Under the pieces are notes generated by a model. The model ran no database searches, was not told the DNA's origin, and saw nothing but the letters and a program-made list of their open reading frames with translations. A stretch of DNA of 64,000 bases from Edaphobacter sp. GTDB taxonomy: Bacteria > Acidobacteriota > Terriglobia > Terriglobales > Acidobacteriaceae. The position numbers were made by a program, and so were the translations under genes. The DNA lies in contig NZ_JAPWKF010000008.1 in assembly GCF_028283685.1 (NCBI RefSeq), positions 1-64,000 of the forward strand. The letters are read 5' to 3'. Positions 37,701 through 45,864 of this stretch are shown here, piece after piece; the first letter of the stretch is position 1, and each line of letters begins with the position of its first letter.

Positions 37701-38041
37701 ACATGATGGACATCACCAATTTGATTACGAAGTCCACAGGACGTGAGTTCGAAATCTTCTCTGTCGATGATTTTGTCCCGGAGTTGATCCGTCGCTGTCG
37801 CAAGGAAGACCTGCTCTTCCCATTGCTGGACTTCCTTGTGGGATCGGTGGACAACATCACGGCGATGGAGTTCAAACGCTACGACAACTCGACCTACCAG
37901 GCCGCTCGCGATGCTTCTGCATGGGGACAGGCGGATCCAACACTTGAGGACACCGTCAACGGCATCCTCAAGTTCATGCACCGCAAGGGGATCATTTCGG
38001 TAGCTCCGCAGGAGATTGAACGGGCGGTCGCAGCGGACTAG
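34769..38041 (+). CDS. Fatty acyl-AMP ligase / acyl carrier protein / thioester reductase fusion
   Basis: 1090 residues with three modules. (1) Residues 1 to about 575 are a fatty acyl-AMP ligase: '[22 protein letters not shown]', '[13 protein letters not shown]', '[11 protein letters not shown]', '[38 protein letters not shown]', '[11 protein letters not shown]'; '[11 protein letters not shown]' is characteristic of FAALs. (2) Residues about 585-670 are a carrier domain with '[12 protein letters not shown]', Ser615 being the phosphopantetheine site. (3) Residues about 710-1070 are a SDR-type thioester reductase: NAD(P) loop '[12 protein letters not shown]', catalytic Tyr880-x3-Lys884 ('YSQTKW'), 'RPALVSPS'. 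It should adenylate a free fatty acid, load it on its own carrier, then release it as aldehyde or alcohol. Flanking desaturase, P450 and MMPL genes suggest a small lipid pathway. Confidence 0.9.
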   Translation: [1090 protein letters not shown]

Positions 38042-38051
38042 CTGCGGCCAC

Positions 38052-38753
38052 CTATTTGCGTTCGAAGGCGAGCTTCTCCGTAAAGCGCTGACCTGTCTCC
38101 AGTGTTCCTGTGGCGGTCAGCGTCATGGTCTTCCCATCGGGAGCAACGCTCCATCGATCCTTCTGCGTGACCTGCTGATCGCGCCGGTAGATTGCATCGA
38201 GGGTGTGGGCGTCGACCTGGGAGAGCTGCACCGTATCGTTGCGCGAGTCGTGAAGGTCGTACTGCTTCCCATCCAGGTGCGCGGTATAGCTGTAGTCATA
38301 GGCAAAGCGCACGCCATCATTGCCAACCGCATCAATCGTCAGAGGTATGCCCTGGCGCATGCGGGTCTTGCTTACGTCCTGGATCCAATCGCCTGAGAAC
38401 GGATCACGTACTCCCTTGGACGCGCTGGTGCGCACCCAGATGGAGATTTGATCCGGGTGTCCGGGGCGCGAGGTGGTCAGCGTGAGTTCCTTGTTGTCCT
38501 TCGACAGGACATTGCGAATCGTTGCCGCAAGTGCACCGTTCTTCTTTTCGATGACGTCGACCTGCTTACGGCCCTTGCGGTGGAGCTGGACCTCGTCGAA
38601 TAAGGGATTTGAGGGGGCAGGCGTTTGCTTGCCGTCGGACTTCGCCGTGAAGTCGAGGCGAGTCTCTCCCGTCATCGAGACGTGCACTGTGCCATCGGTA
38701 GAGACGATGACGAGCTTGTCCGGTGGATCGAGGGACGACTGTGCGGACGTCAA
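38052..38753 (-). CDS. Secreted protein of unknown function (acidobacterial 'GxW' lipocalin-like type)
   Basis: 233 residues from the first ordinary start (TTG 38753). Upstream, the same frame encodes a convincing signal peptide and mature start: 'ALLVVLLPASSALA' then 'ADPRTGAWTLTSAQS', so the real start is probably between 38840 (ATT) and 38858 (ATC); no ATG/GTG/TTG exists there. The mature protein starts with the 'G.W.L....S' pattern of small secreted proteins common in Acidobacteria, with repeated beta-strand segments ('DKLVIVSTDGTVHVSMTG', 'YSYTAHLDGKQYDL', 'DRWSVAPDGKTMTLTATGTLETGQRF'). It is convergent with the acyl-AMP-ligase fusion (10-bp gap). A lipid-binding or enzyme-accessory role is possible but unproven. 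Confidence 0.7.
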   Translation of the reverse strand: MTSAQSSLDPPDKLVIVSTDGTVHVSMTGETRLDFTAKSDGKQTPAPSNPLFDEVQLHRKGRKQVDVIEKKNGALAATIRNVLSKDNKELTLTTSRPGHPDQISIWVRTSASKGVRDPFSGDWIQDVSKTRMRQGIPLTIDAVGNDGVRFAYDYSYTAHLDGKQYDLHDSRNDTVQLSQVDAHTLDAIYRRDQQVTQKDRWSVAPDGKTMTLTATGTLETGQRFTEKLAFERK

Positions 38754-39060
38754 TGTCCAGGCACCCGTCCGCGGGTCAGCTGCAAGTGCGGAAGAAGCGG
38801 GAAGCAGAACAACGAGGAGCGCGCAGGTCGCAGGAAGAATGGTCGCAGGTCTAAAGATGAGTGTCCCCCAACCGCAACGCGGTCACTAGGATGTCCAGAA
38901 TTGGGCTAAAAAAGCACGCCGCGCCACAGTGTATCCTGACTCGATACGAAGCGCCACGCTTCGCTTTGGTTGCCTCAGCGAACATCGCATCGTCTTACGC
39001 AGCCATCTATACATTCAAGCCGCTCTTTCCGGCGGAAGGTGCAACGAGTTTCTAACGATT
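38754..39060. other. Region before the MMPL gene: signal-peptide coding plus divergent promoter space
   Basis: 38754-38858 appears to encode (minus strand) the signal peptide of the neighbouring secreted protein. 38859-39060 should hold both divergent promoters, but I see no clear box or operator. A frame reading into the MMPL gene from 38929 has no membrane or signal character and is not taken as its start. Confidence 0.4.
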
Positions 39061-41307
39061 ATGAGATTTCTGCAATCGCGACGCTTCTGGGCTGCCACCG
39101 TGCTTATCGGCGTCCTCGTGCTGCTCCCTTTCTCCTTTCACTCCGAACAGCACCTTGAGACTGCCACGCGCGTCGAAGGTAGCGATGCGGAGAAGGTAGC
39201 GAGTGAGTTGAAGACTCGCTTCAACTCACCGTTCGTCGACCAGGTCGTGCTGGTGATCAAGGGACTGCCATCGCTGGATACGTCCGAGGGTACGCAAGCG
39301 CTATCAGGCATCGTGGATGGACTCAAGAGCGAGCCCGGCATCTCTGGAGTCGTTTCGTACCTCGACCTGCACGATGCGATTTTCGTTGGCAAAGGTGGCG
39401 GAACCTACGTTGTGATGGGGCTCGGCTCGCCGGACATTTCTGTTGAGTCCATGGTTCCGGTGCTTAAGGCGCACGCGAAGACGCTCGAGTCACAGCTTCG
39501 ACCGCGCTATCCAAACATTAGCCTCAAACTGACGGGTGAACTCCCGCTGAACTTCGACATCCGTAAGGCAAGCGCAGATGAAGTCCAGCACAGTGAGAGC
39601 GTGGCGATTCCTGCCACTCTGGCACTGCTGCTGCTGGCGTTCGGCAGCCTGGTCGCCTCAGCGATCCCTCTCGCCGTCGGGCAGTTGGCAATCGCCGCGA
39701 CACTGGCGATCGCAGGCCTGCTCGCTGCTCGTTTTCACCTCTCCATTCTGGTTCAGAATCTGGCAACCATGCTCGGCCTCGGGCTTGGCATCGACTACAC
39801 GTTGCTCATGGTAAGCCGCTTCCGCGAGGCGATTGCCGAAGGCCACGACGGAATAACGGCCTCGCGGATGGCATCGCAGCGGGCCAGCCACACGCTGCTT
39901 GTCTCGGCATCCACAGTAGCGATCGGCTTCGTCGCGCTGCTTACTGTACCGATCAGCGAAATCCGCTCGATCGGGGTAGCCGGTTGCCTGGTGGCAGCGA
40001 CGAGCGTGTTGCTCGCCAACACACTCGTGCCGGAGGCGCTGGCACTACTCGGCCGGCGAATCGACACAGGCCGTCTGCCGTTCGTACCGCACATGGATGA
40101 GAGACGATCCGAGAGGATAGGCATGCGTTGGCGCCGCTGGGGTCAGAAGATAGTAGCCCATCCGTGGCTCGCGCTTGTGCTGGCAACTGCGCCGCTGCTC
40201 CTTCTCGCGTGGCAGGGAGCCCAATTGGATACGAGCCTTCCCAAAGGCGACTGGTTGCCCAAAGCTGCGGACTCGGTGGGTGCGCTGCATGAGTTGGAAC
40301 AGATGGACCGCGCCGGGGTCGTGCAGACCATTCGCGTCCTGGTTGAACTCCCGAACGACTCCATCGTGAATAGCGATGCAGGCTGGGCTGCGCTCGATCG
40401 CGCGAGTAAAACTTTGGAGAGCGATCCGCGCTGCGAACGAGTCATCTCTCTCTCAACGCTTGCAGGCGGCGATCGTTCGTTTCTCACAAACATCTCGCGG
40501 GAGTCGCGGCGCACGTTCGTCAGCAGCGATGGACACGCGGCGTTGCTTGAGGTGATGCCAAAGACCTCGGTCTCGCTGCGAAGCCAGGTCGACTGGGTAC
40601 GCGAATTGCGCAAGGTAGGGGCTCCGGCGCTGACTGGCGTTCCCTCCGCCACATTTCTTGTTGGCGGAATTCCAGCTTTGAATGCCGATTATCAAACGAT
40701 TATCGACAGCAGATTTCCCTCCGTGACCGCCATGGTTGTCGTGGGTACTCTTTTCGCACTCTTCGCAGGGTTCCGTTCGTTCGTTGTGGCCATCAAGGCT
40801 GTCGCGTTGAACCTGCTTTCGGTGGCAGCTTCATTTGGGGCTCTGGTGCTGATCTTCCAGAAGGGCTATGGCAGCGGTCTGATCGGCTTTCCCGGCGGCA
40901 CCGGCGGTATCTTTCCCCTTGTGCCCATTGTTGCGTTTGCCATCGTGTTTGGTCTCAGCATGGATTATGAGGTGTTCCTGGTAGCTCGTGTACTGGAAGC
41001 GAGGAGAAGCGGCTTGAGCGAGCGCGACGCCATTCCGGAGGCGATGGCCCGCACCTCCGGCCTGATCACCAGCGCTGCGGCGATCATGATCGTCGTCTTC
41101 GCGGCGTTCACGTTCGGGGACTTCTTAGTGATTAAAATGATTGGGCTTACCCTGTCGGTCGCCGTGCTGATTGATGCAACGGTGGTCCGCATGGTCATTG
41201 GCCCCGCGCTGCTCTGCCTCGCCGGAGATTGGAACTGGTGGCCCGGCGGCCTCGCGAAATCGAGTCCCGCAAGTCCCTCCTCAAAGGTTGATTCCACGCT
41301 GAAATAG
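39061..41307 (+). CDS. MMPL/RND-type lipid exporter
   Basis: 748 residues from ATG 39061, giving an N-terminal helix directly ('FLQSRRFWAATVLIGVLVLLPFSF'). Two repeats follow, each with a periplasmic loop and five to six helices. The conserved signatures 'LGLGIDYTLLMVSRFREAI' (helix 4 region) and 'FGLSMDYEVFLVARVLEAR' carry the Asp residues that relay protons in MMPL transporters. MMPL proteins move lipids and lipid conjugates (mycolates, glycolipids, hopanoids) out of the cytoplasmic membrane. Placed beside the desaturase/P450/acyl-AMP-ligase locus, it probably exports that product. It could also be an independent hopanoid-type transporter. Confidence 0.88.
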   Translation: MRFLQSRRFWAATVLIGVLVLLPFSFHSEQHLETATRVEGSDAEKVASELKTRFNSPFVDQVVLVIKGLPSLDTSEGTQALSGIVDGLKSEPGISGVVSYLDLHDAIFVGKGGGTYVVMGLGSPDISVESMVPVLKAHAKTLESQLRPRYPNISLKLTGELPLNFDIRKASADEVQHSESVAIPATLALLLLAFGSLVASAIPLAVGQLAIAATLAIAGLLAARFHLSILVQNLATMLGLGLGIDYTLLMVSRFREAIAEGHDGITASRMASQRASHTLLVSASTVAIGFVALLTVPISEIRSIGVAGCLVAATSVLLANTLVPEALALLGRRIDTGRLPFVPHMDERRSERIGMRWRRWGQKIVAHPWLALVLATAPLLLLAWQGAQLDTSLPKGDWLPKAADSVGALHELEQMDRAGVVQTIRVLVELPNDSIVNSDAGWAALDRASKTLESDPRCERVISLSTLAGGDRSFLTNISRESRRTFVSSDGHAALLEVMPKTSVSLRSQVDWVRELRKVGAPALTGVPSATFLVGGIPALNADYQTIIDSRFPSVTAMVVVGTLFALFAGFRSFVVAIKAVALNLLSVAASFGALVLIFQKGYGSGLIGFPGGTGGIFPLVPIVAFAIVFGLSMDYEVFLVARVLEARRSGLSERDAIPEAMARTSGLITSAAAIMIVVFAAFTFGDFLVIKMIGLTLSVAVLIDATVVRMVIGPALLCLAGDWNWWPGGLAKSSPASPSSKVDSTLK

Positions 41308-41355
41308 CGCTGCCTTTCTGGTGCCCCGCTGAGGTCTTGAACCCTTCAAAGGTAT

Positions 41356-41372
41356 GTTCCAGGAGCTGGAAC
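41356..41372. terminator. Stem-loop between convergent MMPL and secreted-protein genes
   Basis: Perfect 7-bp stem GTTCCAG / CTGGAAC with a 3-nt loop, followed by GTTTAC on the plus strand. It lies between the stops at 41307 and 41404. The T-run is weak. Confidence 0.45.
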
Positions 41373-41403
41373 GTTTACATTGGCCGCAGAAGCACGCTTG
41401 TGT

Positions 41404-42207
41404 TTACCGATTCGGAAGTAGGCTCTCGACCATCTCTGTTCTTTTGCGCTCAATCGTCCAGAGGTGTCCTGGCTTTGCCATGTCCCAGTCGAAGGCCTGG
41501 CCGTTGGTTGGGATCGTGATCGTACGAACGTACTCCAGTCGAGCACCGGCGGCGGGTAGCTTCAGGACATACATCTCCGGCAGGTCATGCCCGGTCACGT
41601 AGAGGAAGCCGTCCTTTCCCCATCGTCCGCCAGAGGCACTCATATGCCCGAATCGTTCGAGTACGTTTTGAGGAAACACCCATGAGCCCTGCTCCACAAA
41701 CTGTGGGGTGTACTTCACGAGCAAGGTTGCGTTGTGATCGCGTGTGGGATCGCCACCTCTCCCATCGTAGTTGGCGTAGCAGATCCACCAAGAGCCGTCA
41801 TGCCAGTCAACCCAGGTCATCGATCCGCGCGCCGCTCCGAAGCTATGGCTGCGCAGATGTTTCAGCGTATGCGTGCTGAACCATTCCACGGAGCTGATCT
41901 GGGGCAGATTGGGAAAGTTCGACAGGGCGCAGACTAATTCCTCCGCGACGACCGAACAGCTGTTCATGTGAATGAAGACGGCGGGATCGCCTTCAAACAG
42001 TTCGACTCGCTTGCCGGTGGTCTTGTCGTATTTGCCGATCCTGCTGTCAGCTATCGCGAAGACAAAGCTCCTATCGGAGGCGACACCCTGGTGGGCCTCA
42101 TCGGCCGGGAGGCGCCGTAACTCCTTCGCTGCGGGATTCTCCTGGGTTTGTGCGCTGGCCAACCCGGCCAGCGCGGCCACTGCCACAGCTATGACTCGTC
42201 GTCGCAT
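41404..42207 (-). CDS. Secreted propeller-like protein of unknown function
   Basis: 267 residues with a signal peptide (MRRRVIAVAVAALAGLASAQ). The mature part has regularly spaced Trp/Gly-rich strands ('HQGVASDRSFVFAIADSRIGKYDKTTGKRV', 'GSMTWVDWHDGSWWICYANYDGRGGDP', 'GRWGKDGFLYVTGHDLPEMYVLKLP', 'GQAFDWDMAKPGHLWTIERK'), suggesting a small beta-propeller. Homologues have sometimes been labelled cycloisomerase, but nothing here proves an activity. The ATG overlaps the stop of the TonB receptor gene (TGATG), so it is cotranslated and probably works on or binds the same substrate in the periplasm. Confidence 0.7.
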   Translation of the reverse strand: MRRRVIAVAVAALAGLASAQTQENPAAKELRRLPADEAHQGVASDRSFVFAIADSRIGKYDKTTGKRVELFEGDPAVFIHMNSCSVVAEELVCALSNFPNLPQISSVEWFSTHTLKHLRSHSFGAARGSMTWVDWHDGSWWICYANYDGRGGDPTRDHNATLLVKYTPQFVEQGSWVFPQNVLERFGHMSASGGRWGKDGFLYVTGHDLPEMYVLKLPAAGARLEYVRTITIPTNGQAFDWDMAKPGHLWTIERKRTEMVESLLPNR

Positions 42208-45200
42208 CAGTAGATCACCTTGACACCGAACTGAAGAATACGCGATGGGAAAGTGCTCGAGACCGTTCCACCGGAGGTTGGCGTACCTCCGACGGTACCG
42301 CTCATGCTGCTGTTGGTCGGCGAGACAAAGTTGGTGTGGTTGAAGAGGTTGTAGGCCTCCGTGCGGAACTGCACTTTGAGCCCCTGATCGCGCGCGCCGA
42401 AGGTCTTATTCAAGGCGAGGTCCGTGTTGTAGTACGACGGCCCAAGTCCCGGATTGCGCCCGAGGTTGCCAAAGGGATTGGGATTGCTGCTGGTGTTGGG
42501 CAGGGAGATCGCAGCGAAGTTCACCCACTGGATCGTGCTGCCGCTCTGGGTGCGTTTTACCAGCGGCTGACCTGCCACGCGATTAGGACGATACTGATTC
42601 GCACCACGATTGGTGGCCGTGAGGCCGGGGGAAACCTGGTTAGCCGAGGGCGGACTGTAGGTGACGTTGAACGGAGTTCCGGAAGAGAACTGGTTGATGG
42701 CGCTGAGCTGCCATCCGCCGATGAACTGATTCACGATACGACCGCTGCTCCCGAGAAAGGCTTTGCCGTAGCCGAAGGGAAGCTCATAGACGAGGCTGAG
42801 CGAGTCGATGATGGGCTGGTTGTAGTCTGACTGCGCATACTCGGCGGCCGGGTTGTTGGCGTCCTGTGGTGAGGGGCCGTTGCTGTCCTGTGAGGCGCTG
42901 TCGTTATCCATGCTCTTGCCCCAGGTGAAGGAGTTGAGCAGTGTGAGGCCGGCGAGAAAACGCTGCTCATACCGGACCTGCAACGAGTTGTAGTTGGAGT
43001 AGCCCGCATTGCGGGGATTGGTGATCTCGCTCCAGGTGGGGATCGGCCGTGCGAAGTTCTTGCTGGGATCGCGCTGGTTGTAGTTGCCAATCGTCTGGAG
43101 CTTCAGTCCATGGTTGCCGACATAAGCGACATCGAGGAGGGTATTCTTCATGAGCTGGCGCTGCACGGAGGCATAGTAGCTGTGCGCATAGCTGTCTCGT
43201 GTATGCCGCGGCATGTAGATGATGGTTGTCTTCAGAGGATCGAAGGTGTCGGTGAGACCGGCCGGGAAGCCCTCCTGCAGCCTGCGATAGCCTGAACCAC
43301 CCGGAGTTTGCGCCACTGAGACGCTGATGGCCTGAGGTGCATTGATGGCAAGCAGCACTCCAGGACCTGCACGGGTGTAGTGGACATAACCGACGCCGTA
43401 GCCTCCGCGCAGTGAGGTCTTCTGATCGACCGAGTAGGCAAAGCCAAGGCGCGGCGCCCAGTCGTTGAGATCGGGGTCCATGAGAGTGCGGTCATAGACG
43501 CCACCACTTTTGGCGTGAAGCAATGTCGCAGTCGCGGGATCGAAGTTGGTGACGCGGTTGTCGCGATCGTAGTAAGGGGAGCCGTACTCCCAGCGAACGC
43601 CGAGGTTCAGTGTCAGTTTGGGGCTGACCTTCCAATCGTCCTGCGCATAGACATTGTGCATGTTCTGGCGCAGATAGGCGATGAAATAGCTGGAGAGAGC
43701 GTATTGGCTCGATGCCCCGAAGAGGAAGTCCGCCCAGTAGGTGTCCTGCGCAGCGGAGGTGCTGGTGCAGCCTGCCGCAGAGCGGGCGCACTTGCTGAAA
43801 CCACCGCTGAAGCTGAAGCTGCCGCCGAGGGGATCGGTGTTCTGGACGGCCATCCACAGACGCTCAAACTCATAGCCAAACTTCAGAGAGTGCCTGCCAT
43901 GCACGTAGGAGTAGTTGATCTTTGGATCGAGAATCGCGGGGTTCTGCCACTGCGGATTGGTGGACTGCCGCCCCAGGGTCGAGAAGCCGCCCGAGATCGA
44001 CATCGTTGAGAGGCCGCCGAAGACAACAGGGTTGGTTGGACGTCCGGGGATGTCGAAGGAGGTATCTCCGATAGAGAGTGAGGCTTTGGATGCCTTGGTC
44101 CGATCGAGGCCGAGACGCACGTCGAGCAGCTGGTTGTTGGAGATGGTGTGTGTCCAGCCAAGTACGATCTGCTGATCGAGGATGCGTTGCACACCGTTGG
44201 ACCCACCGTCGAGGGGCAGCGGCAACGTGGGGAAGTTGACGGCGTTCTCTTTGCGATCACTGATCCGCGCGAACAGAGCATCGCGCCTGCTGGCCTGCCA
44301 ATCGAGGCGCAGGCTGCCCTTATCCGAATTGTCGGTAAAACGCGAGGTGCCGCGATAGCTGTTCGTAGTCGAGGTGATGCTCGGGTCGATGGGGACCAGT
44401 TGATTGAGGTAGTTGACGACCTGCATCGAGATGGGAGAGATGTTCGGCGAGTTCAGAATGGAGGAACCGCGCGTGTAGGTTGTGCCGTTATAGGGGTCCT
44501 GCACGTCGACGGCAAGGATGCCCTGACGTTCCTTGGCAGTGGGAAGGCTGGCGAAGGCGACAGGAGCGACCACCTGGCGGAAGCCTTCGTAATCAACGAA
44601 GTAGAACAGGCGATCCTTGAGCAGCGGTCCGCCGAAGTTAGCGCCGAACTGATTCCGATTGAACTGAGGCTTGACGCCGCCTGTGGGAGCGAAGTATCCG
44701 GTCGCGTTCAGCTTGGTGTTGCGGATGAACTCATAGACGGTCGCGTGGAAACGGTTGGTGCCACCGCGCGTGGCGACGTTGACGGTCGCTCCGGGACCGC
44801 GGCCGTACTCGGCATTCATGCTGTTGGTGATGACGCTGAACTGGGAGACGGAGTCCGGCGGAGGCGTAATGATCTGATTATCGAAGCCCTGGTTGCTGGC
44901 GCTGTAGGAGTTGTTGTCGACGCCATCGAGAAGGAAATTGTTCAGTACCGAGCGCTGTCCGTTCACGCTGAATGTGCCGGCGCGCACCAGGCTGGACGTG
45001 TTGGCGCGAGGCGCAGCATCTGTTGTTGCGCGAACGCCGGTCACCAGGCCAAGCAGGTCAGCGTAGTTACGGGTCACCAGGGGAAGTGCCGCACTCTGGT
45101 AGTTGGTGACTACCTGCGAGCGCTGGCTGCTTTCTGTCTCAACCTGCAGGGCAACATCGCTGACCTCGATCGTCGTGTCGGTATTGCCTATCTTGAGGCT

Positions 45201-45554
45201 CAGGTCGATGCGTTGGCGTCCGCCGACGGCCAGGGTGATCTTGTCGGCCACGGCGCGGGAGAATCCGCTGGAGGTCGCCTCGATGCGATAGTTGCCCGGC
45301 TGGAGGGAGGAGACCTCGTAGTGTCCGGTCGGATCGCTGGTGGTCGTCGCCTGAATGCCAGTGTCGATGTTGGTGATCTGCACCGTCGCCTTTGGGACGC
45401 CGGCTCCGCTACCGTCGGCGATAGTGCCGACGAAGCTGCCGCGATCGAGCTGTGCCAAAGCGAGGCGATCAGCCATACAAAGGGCAAACAGACCGAGGAA
45501 GATCATGGTGATACGGGCGGCCAGGGTCGCAAAGGAGTTTCTTTGAGAGCGCAT
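42207..45554 (-). CDS. TonB-dependent receptor, Oar-like
   Basis: 1115 residues from ATG 45554, which starts the signal peptide (MRSQRNSFATLAARITMIFLG... ending ALAQ). An earlier GTG (45623) would put 23 polar residues before it. Carboxypeptidase-regulatory-like domain: 'GSFVGTIADGSGAGVPKATVQITN', 'TTSDPTGHYEVSSLQPGNYRIEATSSGF'. Plug: 'LPLVTRNYADLLGLVTGV', 'NNFLLDGVDNN'. The barrel ends 'QFGVKVIY'. It imports an unknown large ligand. It forms an operon with the secreted propeller protein and is divergent from a membrane-anchored regulator, an arrangement that suggests substrate-dependent control. Confidence 0.9.
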   Translation of the reverse strand: MRSQRNSFATLAARITMIFLGLFALCMADRLALAQLDRGSFVGTIADGSGAGVPKATVQITNIDTGIQATTTSDPTGHYEVSSLQPGNYRIEATSSGFSRAVADKITLAVGGRQRIDLSLKIGNTDTTIEVSDVALQVETESSQRSQVVTNYQSAALPLVTRNYADLLGLVTGVRATTDAAPRANTSSLVRAGTFSVNGQRSVLNNFLLDGVDNNSYSASNQGFDNQIITPPPDSVSQFSVITNSMNAEYGRGPGATVNVATRGGTNRFHATVYEFIRNTKLNATGYFAPTGGVKPQFNRNQFGANFGGPLLKDRLFYFVDYEGFRQVVAPVAFASLPTAKERQGILAVDVQDPYNGTTYTRGSSILNSPNISPISMQVVNYLNQLVPIDPSITSTTNSYRGTSRFTDNSDKGSLRLDWQASRRDALFARISDRKENAVNFPTLPLPLDGGSNGVQRILDQQIVLGWTHTISNNQLLDVRLGLDRTKASKASLSIGDTSFDIPGRPTNPVVFGGLSTMSISGGFSTLGRQSTNPQWQNPAILDPKINYSYVHGRHSLKFGYEFERLWMAVQNTDPLGGSFSFSGGFSKCARSAAGCTSTSAAQDTYWADFLFGASSQYALSSYFIAYLRQNMHNVYAQDDWKVSPKLTLNLGVRWEYGSPYYDRDNRVTNFDPATATLLHAKSGGVYDRTLMDPDLNDWAPRLGFAYSVDQKTSLRGGYGVGYVHYTRAGPGVLLAINAPQAISVSVAQTPGGSGYRRLQEGFPAGLTDTFDPLKTTIIYMPRHTRDSYAHSYYASVQRQLMKNTLLDVAYVGNHGLKLQTIGNYNQRDPSKNFARPIPTWSEITNPRNAGYSNYNSLQVRYEQRFLAGLTLLNSFTWGKSMDNDSASQDSNGPSPQDANNPAAEYAQSDYNQPIIDSLSLVYELPFGYGKAFLGSSGRIVNQFIGGWQLSAINQFSSGTPFNVTYSPPSANQVSPGLTATNRGANQYRPNRVAGQPLVKRTQSGSTIQWVNFAAISLPNTSSNPNPFGNLGRNPGLGPSYYNTDLALNKTFGARDQGLKVQFRTEAYNLFNHTNFVSPTNSSMSGTVGGTPTSGGTVSSTFPSRILQFGVKVIY

Positions 45555-45737
45555 ATATTTGTTTCGAGCCTCTTCAGAGTTCAGTGGGACGATCGGGATG
45601 CTGCTCCCTGCGGAAGAGAACACACCGCAAACAACCGGGGTTCCTGCAGGACTCGGAGATTGATTCTGCGTATGGAGAGATCGTGACCCAGATTCAGATT
45701 TTCGTCTGGACTTTTCACTGCGACTTCACTGTTAAAT

Positions 45738-45758
45738 GCCTGCTAACCAAAAGCAGGC
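45738..45758. promoter_or_regulatory. Inverted repeat in the divergent TonB-receptor/regulator promoter region
   Basis: GCCTGCT (45738-45744) and AGCAGGC (45752-45758) form a perfect 7-bp inverted repeat with a 7-bp spacer, about 185 bp before the receptor start and 105 bp before the regulator start. It fits a dimeric DNA-binding protein or a leader hairpin. Confidence 0.4.
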
Positions 45759-45811
45759 TACCGAGTTACATGTAGCGTCGAAACGCAGATTTCGCGTTCC
45801 GCGCCGGCACG

Positions 45812-45837
45812 ATTCACATTCCCGTAATTCACATTCC
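45812..45837. repeat. Direct repeat ATTCACATTCC x2 before the membrane regulator gene
   Basis: Copies at 45812-45822 and 45827-45837, 15 bp apart in phase, which places them 1.5 helical turns apart. They end 27 bp before the ATG of the membrane-anchored regulator. Tandem half-sites of this kind suit winged-helix activators; the assignment is a guess. Confidence 0.4.
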
Positions 45838-45864
45838 GTGTAATCAAGCGAACGGACCAATCAG

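Noticed and set aside
38929..39060. N-terminal extension of the MMPL transporter
   Set aside because: The added 44 residues are polar and irregular; ATG 39061 gives the expected first membrane helix at once.
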